DNA from: Sulfurimonas sp. HSL1-2
Lineage (GTDB): Bacteria > Campylobacterota > Campylobacteria > Campylobacterales > Sulfurimonadaceae
Assembly: GCF_039645565.1 (NCBI RefSeq)
Contig: NZ_CP147914.1
Span: forward strand, 2,043,573 to 2,107,572
Direction: 5' to 3'
Length of the DNA stretch: 64,000 nt
Part shown: one piece after another, positions 8,003 through 17,015 of the stretch
Numbering within the stretch: the first letter of the stretch is position 1
Layout of the letters: every line of letters begins with the position of its first letter
Position numbers and translations under genes: made by a program
Notes under the pieces: generated by a model
What the model saw: the letters and a program-made list of their open reading frames with translations, nothing else
Database searches by the model: none
What the model was told of the DNA's origin: nothing

Positions 8003-10171
8003 CTAGTGCGGCAGGAGCGCCGGAGCGCCCGTCAGTGCCAGGGTCAGGTGGTAGGCGAGAAAGGCAAGCGTATAGGCCGTCGCCGTCGTAAAGAGAAAGA
8101 GGTAGAAGAAATATTTGATCCCCCCCGCTTCCCGGGTAAAGACGACCGATGCGGCCAGGCAGGGAAGGTAGAGCATGATGACGACAATGAAGGCGACGGC
8201 CGACGCAAAGGGGATATGCGTACGGATGGCGCTGATGAGGGTCTTGTCCGTTTCCGTCACCCCTTCACCGACGGCGTAGAGGACGCCCAGGGTCGAAACA
8301 ACCACCTCTTTGGCCGCCAGTCCCGTCTGCAGGGCGATGGCCATTTTCCAGTCCAGCCCGATCGGCGTAAAGAAGGGTTCGATCGCCTTGCCGATGCGCC
8401 CAAGGTAGCTCTGTTCGAGCTGGGCGGCATCCTTCTCGACGATCAGGTGCGACGCCGCGCGCTCGTCTGCGGCCTGTTCGATCTTCGCGCTGTAAACCGC
8501 TTCGATCTCCCGCGAGTGGGGATAGCTGCTCAGGAACCAGACGAGCATCGACGCACCGGCAATGAAGGTCCCCGCCTTTTTGAGGTACATCAATGTCTTG
8601 GTCAGCACCGTGTGCCAGATGAGTTTCACCGAAGGGAGGCGGTATTTTGGCATCTCCATGACGAAGGGCTCGTCCTGCCCGCGGAACGCCGTCAGCTTGA
8701 GGATCTTCGCCGCAACCAGCCCGATCAGCGCCCCGGCGATGTAGATGGCAAAAAGGACATTCCCCGCCACGCTCGGCGCGAAGAAAGCCCCGGTAAAGAG
8801 GACGTAGACCGGCAGACGCGCACCGCAGCTCATAAACCCGATGATAAAGAGCGTCAGCAGCCGGTCGCTGTCGTTTTTGAGGATCCGCGCGGACATGTAG
8901 GCGGGGATGGAGCAGCCGAATCCGGTGACGAGCGGAATGAACGACTGTCCGTGCAGGCCGAACTTATGGAAGATGCCGTCGAGCAGAAAAGCAACCCGCG
9001 ACATATACCCCGTCGCTTCGAGCAGGGCAATCCCGATAAAGAGGATAATGATGTTGGGGGTGAAGAGAACGACGGCCCCGACCCCGGCGATGACCCCGTC
9101 GACGACGAGGGAGCGGATATCCGCGTTGGGGATCGTCGCGCCCACCGTTTCGCCGAACCAGCCGAAGAAGGCGTCGATCCACTCCATCGGGATGTTCCCG
9201 ATCTCGAAGGTGAGCTGGAAAAGCCCCCACATCAGAAAGAGAAAGATCGGGATGCCCAGTACGGGGTGGATGAGCAGATCGTCCACCCGCTCGGTGAGGC
9301 TCTTCTTTTCGGCGGGCTGTTCGGTATAGCGCACCGTTTCGGTGATGACGCCCCGGATGAACGCCGCGTACTCTTCGGCGAAGACCTCTTTGACGTCGTC
9401 GGTATCGTGATGCATCTCGATATGTTTGTCCGCCTCGATCAGCAGCGGCTGCAGCTCCGTCCAGAGCGGCAGGTCATGCAGGGTACGGTAGGTCTTTTTT
9501 TCGTTCTGAAGCAGGTTGATCGCGATGTTGCGGTTGGAGATCGCGGCGCTGAATCGGTGCTCGTCCAGGTAGGAGGCGATCAGTCCGATCTCCTCCTCGA
9601 CCGCCTCGGAGAAGATGAGCTTCGGTTCCTGGTAGGGGGATTCGTGCACGGCGATCACGGACTCTATCAGTGTTTCGATCCCCGATTTGGCCGCCGCGGA
9701 GACCCGTACGGCCGTCACGCCCAGCAGCTGCGAGAGGTATTCGTAGTCGATGACGATCCCTTCGCGGTCCGCCTCGTCGCTCATATTGAGCGCCAGCACC
9801 ATCTTCTTGTTCATCGTCATCAGCTCGGCGGTGAGCTGGAGGTTCTTCTCCAGGTTCGTCGAATCGACGACGTTGATCATCAGGTCGTACGCTTCGTTAC
9901 AGAGGAAATCGTGGGTGACGCGCTCTTCGATGGAGTAGTCGGTGAAGGCGTAGGTGCCCGGCAGGTCCACGATGGTGAAATGGAAATCCTTGTAATCGAA
10001 AAAAACCTCGGATTTCTCGACGGTGACCCCACTGAAGTTGCCCACGTGCAGACGCGCATCGCTGATCGCATTGATGAGCATGCTTTTGCCCACGTTGGGC
10101 TGCCCGACGAGGGCGATGCGGATATGTTTTTCGGTGACGGGGCAGACAGGAACGTTATTGGGCATCGGCAT
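8003..10171 (-). CDS. feoB: Ferrous iron transporter FeoB
   Basis: The Fe2+ permease of the inner membrane, 722 residues. The N-terminal G domain shows G1 GQPNVGKS, the switch region NFSGVTVEK, G3 DLPGTYAF and G4 LNMSDEAD. Gate motifs with paired cysteines follow in the membrane domain (VTGFGCSIPAYMSARI and GFMSCGARLPVYVLF), and at least eight helices follow in total. The start overlaps the end of feoA by 17 bases; an in-frame ATG two codons later is a second option. A Fur-box-like site lies ahead of feoA. The length is typical. Confidence 0.96.
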   Translation of the reverse strand: MPMPNNVPVCPVTEKHIRIALVGQPNVGKSMLINAISDARLHVGNFSGVTVEKSEVFFDYKDFHFTIVDLPGTYAFTDYSIEERVTHDFLCNEAYDLMINVVDSTNLEKNLQLTAELMTMNKKMVLALNMSDEADREGIVIDYEYLSQLLGVTAVRVSAAAKSGIETLIESVIAVHESPYQEPKLIFSEAVEEEIGLIASYLDEHRFSAAISNRNIAINLLQNEKKTYRTLHDLPLWTELQPLLIEADKHIEMHHDTDDVKEVFAEEYAAFIRGVITETVRYTEQPAEKKSLTERVDDLLIHPVLGIPIFLFLMWGLFQLTFEIGNIPMEWIDAFFGWFGETVGATIPNADIRSLVVDGVIAGVGAVVLFTPNIIILFIGIALLEATGYMSRVAFLLDGIFHKFGLHGQSFIPLVTGFGCSIPAYMSARILKNDSDRLLTLFIIGFMSCGARLPVYVLFTGAFFAPSVAGNVLFAIYIAGALIGLVAAKILKLTAFRGQDEPFVMEMPKYRLPSVKLIWHTVLTKTLMYLKKAGTFIAGASMLVWFLSSYPHSREIEAVYSAKIEQAADERAASHLIVEKDAAQLEQSYLGRIGKAIEPFFTPIGLDWKMAIALQTGLAAKEVVVSTLGVLYAVGEGVTETDKTLISAIRTHIPFASAVAFIVVIMLYLPCLAASVVFTREAGGIKYFFYLFLFTTATAYTLAFLAYHLTLALTGAPALLPH

Positions 10172-10385
10172 TGACCTCGATCAGTTCGGCTTCCTCTTTG
10201 CGCAGGGCAAGGCGCATCCGACCCACCTTGATCTCCACGGTACTTTTGGCCGGGGCGAAGCCCATCAGCTCGACCCGGGCGCCCTTCATGACGCCGAAGG
10301 AGACAAGACGCTGTTTTAAAGGCCCCTGGGCATGCAGCTTGACGATCGTGGCGCTGCACCCTTTCATACACTCTGTCAATTTCAC
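10155..10385 (-). CDS. feoA: Ferrous iron transport protein FeoA
   Basis: A 76-residue SH3-like cytoplasmic protein required for FeoB activity. The FeoA pattern is clear: a short first strand with CxxxC (LTECMKGCSATIVKL), then LKQRLVSFGVMKGARVELMGFAP, and a last strand with the basic RMRLALRKEEA. GTG start at 10385 with a weak ribosome site. It overlaps feoB and is the first gene of the iron uptake operon. Confidence 0.93.
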   Translation of the reverse strand: MKLTECMKGCSATIVKLHAQGPLKQRLVSFGVMKGARVELMGFAPAKSTVEIKVGRMRLALRKEEAELIEVNADAQ

Positions 10386-10419
10386 TGTTACCCGAGTCCC
10401 GTCCTGATTGGTTTCTAAA

Positions 10420-10434
10420 TGATAATAAAAATCA
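10420..10434. promoter_or_regulatory. Fur-box-like operator upstream of feoA
   Basis: The 15-mer TGATAATAAAAATCA matches the 7-1-7 Fur consensus TGATAATNATTATCA at 12 of 14 specified positions. It lies 35 bases upstream of the feoA GTG in an AT-rich gap, where a ferric repressor of iron uptake would be expected to act. Binding is inferred. Confidence 0.6.
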
Positions 10435-10517
10435 AATTAATTTAGACTAAATTAGCGGCGCTAATCCATTGGCCGTATTATACCCTGCCCCGCCGCCGAT
10501 TTTTCCGCTTCGTTTGC

Positions 10518-10523
10518 TATAAT
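10518..10523 (+). promoter_or_regulatory. Extended -10 promoter of pssA
   Basis: TGCTATAAT, a perfect extended -10, ends 6 bases before the pssA ATG at 10530. Transcription starting at the usual 6-7 bases downstream would begin at or next to the start codon. No Shine-Dalgarno site lies between them. Confidence 0.5.
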
Positions 10524-10529
10524 GGCGCC

Positions 10530-11084
10530 ATGAAATTTCTTTACCGTGCCGACAACCATTTCAACCTCGCCAACCTCTTTACGATGGTCAATATCGCCAG
10601 CGGACTGCTCGCTGTCTATTTCATCAGCCAGAACAACTTCTTCACCGCCATCATCTTCGCCTGGATCGGCGGGGCCTTCGACATTTTCGACGGCAAAATC
10701 GCCCGGAAATATGCGCTCTCGAACGAGTTCGGCATCCAGCTCGACTCCTTCGCCGACTTCCTCTCCTTCGTCCTGGTACCGGTTTTCCTGATCTTCCAGG
10801 CGGTCTATTCCGGACTGGACGGGGCGGTGCTCCTGCTTTCGGGTGCAGTCAGCATCTACTATGTCGTCAGCGGCCTGCGCCGGCTGATCCAGTTCAACAT
10901 CAACGCCGAAGAGGGGACCGTCGAAAAATATTTCACCGGCGTCCCCACCCCGCTGGGTGCCATTCTGCTCTGGCTGGCCTATCTCACCGCTGCCTATGAT
11001 CTCACCAATGCTTATATCGTCATGGGTGCGATGCTGCTGATCGGATGGCTGCTCAACTCGAAGGTGAAGGTTCCCCACCCGTAA
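10530..11084 (+). CDS. pssA: CDP-diacylglycerol--serine O-phosphatidyltransferase
   Basis: Integral membrane enzyme that makes phosphatidylserine, precursor of phosphatidylethanolamine. The CDP-alcohol phosphotransferase signature DGx2ARx8Gx3Dx3D is complete in DGKIARKYALSNEFGIQLDSFAD, read from the D of IFDGK. The 184 residues carry about five to six helices. PssA rather than PgsA is favoured by the NLFTMVNIASGLLAVYF start and the FNINAEEGTVEKYFTGVPTP region. The 3' end overlaps the convergent small gene at 11053-11277. It may be translated from a leaderless mRNA. Confidence 0.88.
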   Translation: MKFLYRADNHFNLANLFTMVNIASGLLAVYFISQNNFFTAIIFAWIGGAFDIFDGKIARKYALSNEFGIQLDSFADFLSFVLVPVFLIFQAVYSGLDGAVLLLSGAVSIYYVVSGLRRLIQFNINAEEGTVEKYFTGVPTPLGAILLWLAYLTAAYDLTNAYIVMGAMLLIGWLLNSKVKVPHP

Positions 11085-11277
11085 CATCCTGCCGGAACCG
11101 GCATTCGCCCACCGTCACCGTCTTGCCCGTTTTCGTTGCTTCGAGGACGTAGGTGAGCAGCCCCTCAGGGTCCGCCCCGTCCATCTCCTCACGCAGAATG
11201 CGCAGCGCATCCTCCCGCCGGGTCGGGACCCAGCGCGTCTCTTTGATGAAACAGGTCAGCAGTATAGGTGTCTTCAT
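11053..11277 (-). CDS. Small protein of unknown function
   Basis: 74 residues, family not recognised. It is a soluble, mixed-charge protein with a hydrophobic first strand (PILLTCFIKETRW) and a helix rich in R and E (REDALRILREEMDG). It is called a gene because its ATG overlaps the stop of the kinase-like gene in an ATGA, the same coupling seen through this operon (rmuC, kinase-like gene, this gene). Its last 32 bases overlap the convergent pssA end. Confidence 0.55.
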   Translation of the reverse strand: MKTPILLTCFIKETRWVPTRREDALRILREEMDGADPEGLLTYVLEATKTGKTVTVGECRFRQDVTGGEPSPSS

Positions 11278-12254
11278 TCCGTCTCCTCGGACTGGTGTTT
11301 GCCGATCTTCAGATAGAAGCAGGCACCTTCGTCGATGTTATCAAAGGCCAGCTCGCCGTTACAGTGCTCTTCGACGATGTTGCGCGCCATGTAGAGTCCC
11401 AACCCGGCCGAGCGGCTCTTCGTCGAAAAATAGGGTTCAAAAATCCTGTCGACGATGCCCGCTTCCACCCCGCCGGCATTGTCGCAGAGGCGGATGACGA
11501 TGAACTGCCCCGTCTCATAACATTCGACTTCGACACGCGGCAGCGCGATGCGCCGTTCCACCAGGACATCCTTCGCATTCTGCAGCAGACTGATCAACAC
11601 CCGTATGATCTCGTTGCGGTACAGCGGCAGAGTCTTGGAACACTCCAGGTGCGTTTCGGCACTTATCCCCGCATCGGCAAACTCCAGCGCCAGCAACGCC
11701 AGTGCGCTTCTGACGCTCTCACTGAGGTCCACCGCCTCACGCTCGGTATCGATGCGGAAGAACTCCTCCCACTCCTCAAGGCTCTGGAGCATCGATGCTG
11801 CGATCAGCGCCGCCGATTCGAGCTGCCCCGACTGAGCACGCTCTTCTCCCTGGAGCGCCGCGAGCCGCTGCAGCGGTTCACGCCAGCGTCCGGTAACAAG
11901 CCTGATCGTCTCATCCATGGCCTTGGTGACTGAACGCTGCATCCCCTGACGGTCCCTGCGGCGCTGCGCTTCCACGGCATCCTGCACCCTGGCTTCGATA
12001 GTCGCATTGAACTCCCGCAGGGCGTTGTCCCGCAGATTGATCTGCTCCCGGTGCCGTACCAGGAGGGCATACCCCCAGTAACCCGAAACAAAAACGGCAA
12101 GGAGCGTCATCAGGGCGAGCAGCGCCGCGCCCACGACCATCTCATCCTGCGCCAGCGTCTTTCCAAACACGACATAAAGGATGGCACCGGCGAGCAGCGC
12201 AAAGAGCACGGGGACAATGGCGGTGATCCATGGGATCAGGCCCTCGCGCTTCAT
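11274..12254 (-). CDS. Sensor kinase-like protein without phospho-accepting histidine
   Basis: 326 residues: two TM helices (about 9-30 and 40-66), a coiled coil, a dimerisation-like region and a well-kept HATPase_c domain. ATP-binding motifs are intact: N box LLQNAKDVL, G1 DNAGGV, F box IFEPYFSTK and G2 AGLGLYMAR. In the related kinases I know, the H box reads AHQWRQPL; here it reads T-G122-R-W-R-E-P-L, so glycine replaces histidine while the WRxPL core stays. No response regulator is adjacent. It overlaps rmuC upstream and the small gene downstream. It may act as a non-phosphorylating ATP-binding sensor or partner another kinase. Confidence 0.82.
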   Translation of the reverse strand: MKREGLIPWITAIVPVLFALLAGAILYVVFGKTLAQDEMVVGAALLALMTLLAVFVSGYWGYALLVRHREQINLRDNALREFNATIEARVQDAVEAQRRRDRQGMQRSVTKAMDETIRLVTGRWREPLQRLAALQGEERAQSGQLESAALIAASMLQSLEEWEEFFRIDTEREAVDLSESVRSALALLALEFADAGISAETHLECSKTLPLYRNEIIRVLISLLQNAKDVLVERRIALPRVEVECYETGQFIVIRLCDNAGGVEAGIVDRIFEPYFSTKSRSAGLGLYMARNIVEEHCNGELAFDNIDEGACFYLKIGKHQSEETE

Positions 12255-13639
12255 TCCGCCTCCTCCTCGTCACTGCCCGGCAGTGCCTTTTTCGGGCTGA
12301 GGCCGAGTTTCTTCATCTGGTCCGCGCGGCGGATCAGGTTCCCCTTGCCTTTGGCCAGTTTGTTCATCGCGGCTTCCCACTGCCCCTGGGTTTTGCCGAG
12401 CTGGTCGCCGATACGTTCCATGTCCTCGACGAAGCCGACGAACTTGTCATACAGCGCTTCCGCCTGACGCGCGATCTCGGCGGCGTTTTGCTGCTGCTGC
12501 TCGGTCCGCCAGATATTCTCGATGGTGCGCAGCGTCGCCAGCAGGGTCGAGGGACTGACGATGATGATCCGCGCATCGTACGCCTTTTTGAAGAGGCCGC
12601 TGTCGTTCTGCAGCGCCAGGTGGAAAGCGCCCTCGATCGGCATGAAGAGCAGGACGAAGTCCAGTGTGCGCATCCCCGGCAGGTTTTCGTACCGTTTCTC
12701 GGAAAGCCCTTTGATATGCGCGTTGATCGAGAGGAGGTGCTGGCGCAGTGCGCGGCTCTTCGCCTCCGGGTCGTCGCTGCTCATAAACTGTTCGTAGGCG
12801 ACGAGGGAGACTTTCGAGTCGATGATGACGCAGCGCTCCTGCGGCAAGAAAATGACGACGTCGGGGCGCAGCATATTCCCCTTCTCGTCCTTGTAGGTCC
12901 CCTGGGTCTCGTACTCGTATCCCGGCCGGAGCCCCGAACTCTCCAGCACCCGTTCCAGGACGATCTCGCCCCAGTTCCCCTGGGTCTTCGTTTCCCCCTT
13001 GAGGGCGTTGGTCAGGTTGAGCGCATCCTCCGCGATCCGCTCGTTAAGAACCTTCAGGCGCTCGATCTCGCTTTTGAGCAGGTGGCGCTCCTTGCTCTCC
13101 TCGACATACTGGCTCTGCGTCTGTTTGGAGAAGGCGTCGATCTGCTCCCGGAAAGGTTTGAGCAGCAGCTGCAGCTGCTGCTGGTTCGCGGCGTCGAAGG
13201 TCTTCGCCTTCTGTTCGAAGATGCGGTGCGCCAGTCCCTCGAACTGGGCACCAAGCACCTGCTTCGCCTCGTCAAGAAGGCGCAGCTGCTCCGTATGCTG
13301 CTTCTGCGCTTCCTCGAAGCGCGTCTGCAGCACCGCGAATTCGCGTTCGAGGCTCTGGTGGTCGCGGCGGGTCTGCTCAAGCTGCCGTTCCCGCGCCTCG
13401 ACGCTGCCGCGCAGCCGTGCCTCCTCCTGTTCCCGCCATGCCAGCGTATCGCTCAGGCGGATATATTCCTGATCACGCTGCAACAGTGCCGCCTGTCTTG
13501 CTTCGGCGACTTCCTGCAGCGCTTCGAGCGCCTCTCCGCGACGGCGGAGCTGCACGAGCAGATACACCGCCGCACCCGTCAGCAGCAGGATCAGCAGAAT
13601 AGGAACGATCTGAAGAGGGGTCAAGGTTTCTACGGACAC
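12251..13639 (-). CDS. rmuC: DNA recombination protein RmuC
   Basis: A 462-residue membrane-anchored, PD-(D/E)XK-like protein that limits recombination between inverted repeats. It has one N-terminal TM helix (about 10-29) and a long coiled coil to about residue 190. The RmuC core follows: GNWGEIVLERVLESSGLRPGYEY, then MLRPDVVIFLP and CVIIDSKVSLVAYEQF with the catalytic-type D...DSK. The C-terminal helical region is typical, ending in an acidic tail. It overlaps the kinase-like gene by 4 bases. Confidence 0.93.
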   Translation of the reverse strand: MSVETLTPLQIVPILLILLLTGAAVYLLVQLRRRGEALEALQEVAEARQAALLQRDQEYIRLSDTLAWREQEEARLRGSVEARERQLEQTRRDHQSLEREFAVLQTRFEEAQKQHTEQLRLLDEAKQVLGAQFEGLAHRIFEQKAKTFDAANQQQLQLLLKPFREQIDAFSKQTQSQYVEESKERHLLKSEIERLKVLNERIAEDALNLTNALKGETKTQGNWGEIVLERVLESSGLRPGYEYETQGTYKDEKGNMLRPDVVIFLPQERCVIIDSKVSLVAYEQFMSSDDPEAKSRALRQHLLSINAHIKGLSEKRYENLPGMRTLDFVLLFMPIEGAFHLALQNDSGLFKKAYDARIIIVSPSTLLATLRTIENIWRTEQQQQNAAEIARQAEALYDKFVGFVEDMERIGDQLGKTQGQWEAAMNKLAKGKGNLIRRADQMKKLGLSPKKALPGSDEEEAE

Positions 13640-13722
13640 GGCTTACTTTTGTGCTGGATTTTGATATTGATTATAGTGAGAAAATAATTAGGGAAGCGTA
13701 AATAGGGCAGCCCGGGGAGGGC

Positions 13723-16146
13723 TTATTCCGGCAAGAGGGTCAGCTTGATCACCTCTTCGATCCGTTCGACTGGCACGATCGTCACCACCTCTTTGACCTC
13801 ATCGGGGATCTCGTCGAGGTCGCGGTCATAGTTCTTTTTCGGGATAAGCGCCGTGTGCATGCCCGCCTTGTGCGCGGCGATCAGCTTCTCTTTGAGACCG
13901 CCGATGGGCAGGACGTTGCCGCTGAGCGACACCTCGCCCGTCATCGCGATCCCCGCACGGACCGCCTTGTTGCTGAGAATGGAGGCGATCGCCGTGCTCA
14001 TCGCGATCCCTGCGCTCGGCCCGTCTTTGGGCGTCGCGCCGTCAGGGACGTGGATGTGCAGGTCGTAGCGTTTGTAGACCTCGCTGGCATCGAGCACCGT
14101 CTGCTCCTCCTGCTCTTTGAACGTCTTCGGGATAATGGCGTGGTCTACTTTGACCTTGCCGTTGTCGATCAGGGTTTTGACGACGCTCATCGCGATACGC
14201 GCCGACTCTTTCATCACCTCGCCGAGGCTGCCGGTGAGCTGCATCTGCCCCTTGCCCTTGATCCGGATCGTCTCGATCTTGAGCACATCCCCGCCGACGG
14301 CGGTCCAGGCCAGACCGTTGACGACGCCCACACGGTTGACGTTGTCCGTCTTCTCGATTTCGAAGACCGTCTTGTCCATGAACTCTTTGAGGTTCTTGAG
14401 CGACACCGAAACCTTTGTGAGAGACGGATCTTCCAGGATCATCTTCGCTGATTTGCGGGCGATGTCGGCAATGCGGCGGCGCAGGTTACGCACACCGGCC
14501 TCGCGGGTATAGCTGTGGATCAGCTCTTTCATCGCCGATGCCGAAACCGCCACTTCCTGTTTTTTCAGGCCGTGTTTTTTCAGCTCCTGCGGCAGCAGGT
14601 AGCGTTTGGCGATCTCGTACTTCTCCTGGGGCGTGTAGCTGCTCACCCCGATAAACTCCATCCGGTCGCGCAGCGGGGCCGGGATCCGGCCGACGTCGTT
14701 GGCTGTCGCGATGAAGATCACCTGGCTCAGGTCGAGGTCGAAGTTGACGAAGTAGTCGCGGAAGTGGCTGTTCTGTTCGGGGTCGAGGATCTCGAGCAGG
14801 GCCGCCGTCGGGTCGCCGCGGTGGGACATACCGACCTTGTCGATCTCATCGAGGACGACAACGGGGTTCATCTTTTTCGCATCGATGATCCCCTGGATGA
14901 TCCGGCCCGGCATCGCGCCGATATAGGTACGGCGGTGGCCGCGCAGTTCGTTGACGTCCTCAAGCCCGCCCAGGGCGATCCGCACAAGGGGGCGTTTGAG
15001 CGCCGTGGCGATGGAGTTGGCCAGGGAGGTTTTCCCCACGCCCGGAGGGCCTGCAAAACAGAGGATCGCGCTGCCGCCTTTCTGCGCGCTCTTGCCGCGC
15101 AGCTCCATCAGCTCCTTGACGGCGAAGAACTCGGCAATGCGCTTCTTCGGTTTCTCCAGGGAGAAGTGGTCCGCATCGAGCTGCGACTCGACGTTCTCGA
15201 TCTTGAGGGCTTTTTTGGCGTACTTGCCGAACGGGATCTCCAGTACCCACTCCAGGTACCCCTGGATCATCCCCGCATCGGCGGAGTCAGGGTGCAGCCG
15301 CGCATAGCGGTCGAGCTGCTTGGAGATCTCTTTATAGGCGTCCGCGCCCATATGCTCCTTCATCCCTTCGAGCTGTTTGCGGTACTCGGCAATCTCCTCT
15401 TCACGCTGGTTGTCGACGCCCAGCTCCTGCTGGATCTCTTTGAGCTGCTCCTTGAGGAAATACTCCTTGTTGATCTGCTCCATCTTCGTATTGACTTTGG
15501 TGCGGATCTCGCGCTGCAGCTTGCTCGCCTCGATCTCTTCGATCAGGTAGTCGATGAGCAGCAGTAGGCGCCGCTCGGTATCCGCCTCGACGAACATCTC
15601 GTAGGCGCGCTGCTTCGGCAGCTTGACCGTACTGCAGATCAGGTCGGCGATGCGGTTGTACTCCTGGGTCTCCTCGATGGTGCGCAGCAGGTCCGGCGGA
15701 AAGAAGTTACTCACCTGCGACAGGGCACGTACCTTTTCGCGCACGACCTCGAGGATCGCATCCATCTTGATCTCGTTGACCGCCTTGGGGTCGATGGTGT
15801 CGACCAGGACGCGCAGCGGATCTTCCGCGCGCCCTTCCATCACCTTGCCCCGTGCCAGCCCCTGGAAGAGGACCTTCACCCGGCCGTCGGGCAGGGAGAC
15901 CTTGCGCATAATGGAACCGATTACCCCGGCGTCATGGATGCTTTCGAGGGTGCGTTCGCCCTCGTGCCCCTCTTTCGTCGGGCAGACGATGACGAGGGAG
16001 TCGTGCTCGATCGCATGGGTGACGGCCGCGATATTCTCGTCGTCTTTGAGAAACAGCGGCGAGATCATGAACGGGTAGAGGAACAGCCCGTCTTCAAAGA
16101 TGACCGGCAGTTCGGTCGGGAAACTTGCATAATGGTCCAGTTGCAT
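13723..16146 (-). CDS. lon: ATP-dependent protease Lon
   Basis: An 807-residue cytoplasmic AAA+ serine protease that degrades misfolded and regulatory proteins. It has the LON substrate-binding domain (LPVIFEDGLFLYPFM onwards), a coiled-coil linker, Walker A GPPGVGKTSLA and Walker B VVVLDEIDKV. The sensor region is ATANDVGRIPAPLRDRME. The catalytic Ser-Lys dyad sits in TPKDGPSAGIAM and in LKEKLIAAHKAG. The ATG shares one base with the bamD stop (TAATG), so the two are coupled. Confidence 0.97.
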   Translation of the reverse strand: MQLDHYASFPTELPVIFEDGLFLYPFMISPLFLKDDENIAAVTHAIEHDSLVIVCPTKEGHEGERTLESIHDAGVIGSIMRKVSLPDGRVKVLFQGLARGKVMEGRAEDPLRVLVDTIDPKAVNEIKMDAILEVVREKVRALSQVSNFFPPDLLRTIEETQEYNRIADLICSTVKLPKQRAYEMFVEADTERRLLLLIDYLIEEIEASKLQREIRTKVNTKMEQINKEYFLKEQLKEIQQELGVDNQREEEIAEYRKQLEGMKEHMGADAYKEISKQLDRYARLHPDSADAGMIQGYLEWVLEIPFGKYAKKALKIENVESQLDADHFSLEKPKKRIAEFFAVKELMELRGKSAQKGGSAILCFAGPPGVGKTSLANSIATALKRPLVRIALGGLEDVNELRGHRRTYIGAMPGRIIQGIIDAKKMNPVVVLDEIDKVGMSHRGDPTAALLEILDPEQNSHFRDYFVNFDLDLSQVIFIATANDVGRIPAPLRDRMEFIGVSSYTPQEKYEIAKRYLLPQELKKHGLKKQEVAVSASAMKELIHSYTREAGVRNLRRRIADIARKSAKMILEDPSLTKVSVSLKNLKEFMDKTVFEIEKTDNVNRVGVVNGLAWTAVGGDVLKIETIRIKGKGQMQLTGSLGEVMKESARIAMSVVKTLIDNGKVKVDHAIIPKTFKEQEEQTVLDASEVYKRYDLHIHVPDGATPKDGPSAGIAMSTAIASILSNKAVRAGIAMTGEVSLSGNVLPIGGLKEKLIAAHKAGMHTALIPKKNYDRDLDEIPDEVKEVVTIVPVERIEEVIKLTLLPE

Positions 16147-16898
16147 TACTCTTCCTTCATATCGGTTCGGTTTTCATCCGCGGCATCGTCGTAGCGGTGG
16201 CGGGAGACGACGCTCTGGGTATCGGGAATGATGAAAGCGTACCAGCTTCCGTGCCCGTCGCCTTCGAAAATACTGCGGTACCACGCCGTCTGTGCCGGGT
16301 CCACTTCGTTCCAGTCGATCCACGGCTGGGGCTTCTTCTCGCGGTAGAAGGTCGCCCCCTTGGGTTTGTCCAGCCGGTCGTACAGCTCGGCGATCGATTC
16401 GTTCAGGGCCGCTTCAGCCAGGTAGAGCCTCGTGACCATCGTATCGACGACCGGGGCATAGGTCGAACGGGGATAGCGGCGCATAAAGGTCTCGCCCTCC
16501 GTAATCGCCTCGTTGATCAGCCCCTGGTCGCGGCGCGGGTTCGGCAGGGCCATGTACTTGGCCTTGACCTTCATATACTCGGCATATTCGCGTTCAGCCG
16601 GGGTCGCGTAGCGCTTGATGTACTCGGTCAGGAAGTGCTCGGCGAGCAGGTACTCCTCCGCCTGAAGGTGCGAGATCGCCATGATCATCGTCGCTTCGGG
16701 CAGCAGCAGCGAACCGATATGTTCGCTCTGCAGCGAGCTGTAGTAGTTGTCCGCTTTGTCCAGGTTGCCGTCGGAAACGGCCGCGACCATCTTCTCGTAC
16801 CAGTACGCGGCCGGCTTGTTATATTCGTCAAGTTCTTTCGTACAGCCGCCCAGAAGGAGCAGCAGCGTAAACAGGGTTGCAATCGTTTTTTTAATCAT
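16146..16898 (-). CDS. bamD: Outer-membrane assembly lipoprotein BamD
   Basis: A 250-residue TPR lipoprotein of the BAM complex that inserts beta-barrel proteins. The signal peptide MIKKTIATLFTLLLLLGGC ends in the lipobox LGGC. TPR-type helices follow (DNYYSSLQSEHIGSLLLPEATMI, EEYLLAEHFLTEYIKRY, and TFMRRYPRSTYAPVVDTM, the BamD-type segment). ATG 16898 is chosen because it gives a clean lipoprotein signal and has GGGAG just upstream; a TTG at 16919 would add seven charged residues. It is coupled to lon, an order also found in Helicobacter as I recall. Confidence 0.88.
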   Translation of the reverse strand: MIKKTIATLFTLLLLLGGCTKELDEYNKPAAYWYEKMVAAVSDGNLDKADNYYSSLQSEHIGSLLLPEATMIMAISHLQAEEYLLAEHFLTEYIKRYATPAEREYAEYMKVKAKYMALPNPRRDQGLINEAITEGETFMRRYPRSTYAPVVDTMVTRLYLAEAALNESIAELYDRLDKPKGATFYREKKPQPWIDWNEVDPAQTAWYRSIFEGDGHGSWYAFIIPDTQSVVSRHRYDDAADENRTDMKEE

Positions 16899-16951
16899 TC
16901 TCTCCCACACGGGTTCCAAAAAGTGAAGCCATTTTAGCGAAAAAAGTTAAA

Positions 16952-16971
16952 GGGACGCGCCGCGGCGTCCC
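16952..16971 (-). terminator. Terminator-like hairpin in the bamD/helicase divergent gap
   Basis: A 7-bp perfect stem (GGGACGC/GCGTCCC) with a 6-base loop, followed on the minus strand by TTTAACTTTTTT. No minus-strand gene lies directly upstream. If bamD transcription starts above the hairpin, it would be a leader attenuator; otherwise it stops antisense transcripts coming from the helicase leader. Confidence 0.4.
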
Positions 16972-17009
16972 CATAATCCCGCACACACCGCAAAAGGCAA
17001 AAATTTCGC

Positions 17010-17015
17010 TATAAT
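17010..17015 (+). promoter_or_regulatory. -10 box of the DEAD-box helicase gene
   Basis: TATAAT (TTTCGCTATAATTGC) 130 bases before the ATG at 17145. It implies a leader of about 120 nt, long for this compact genome but usual for cold-regulated RNA helicase genes. Confidence 0.5.

Noticed and set aside
8006..10174. Plus-strand 722-codon frame opposite feoB
   Set aside because: Exact shadow of feoB codon structure; the translated sequence is charged low-complexity without domains, while feoB is unmistakable.
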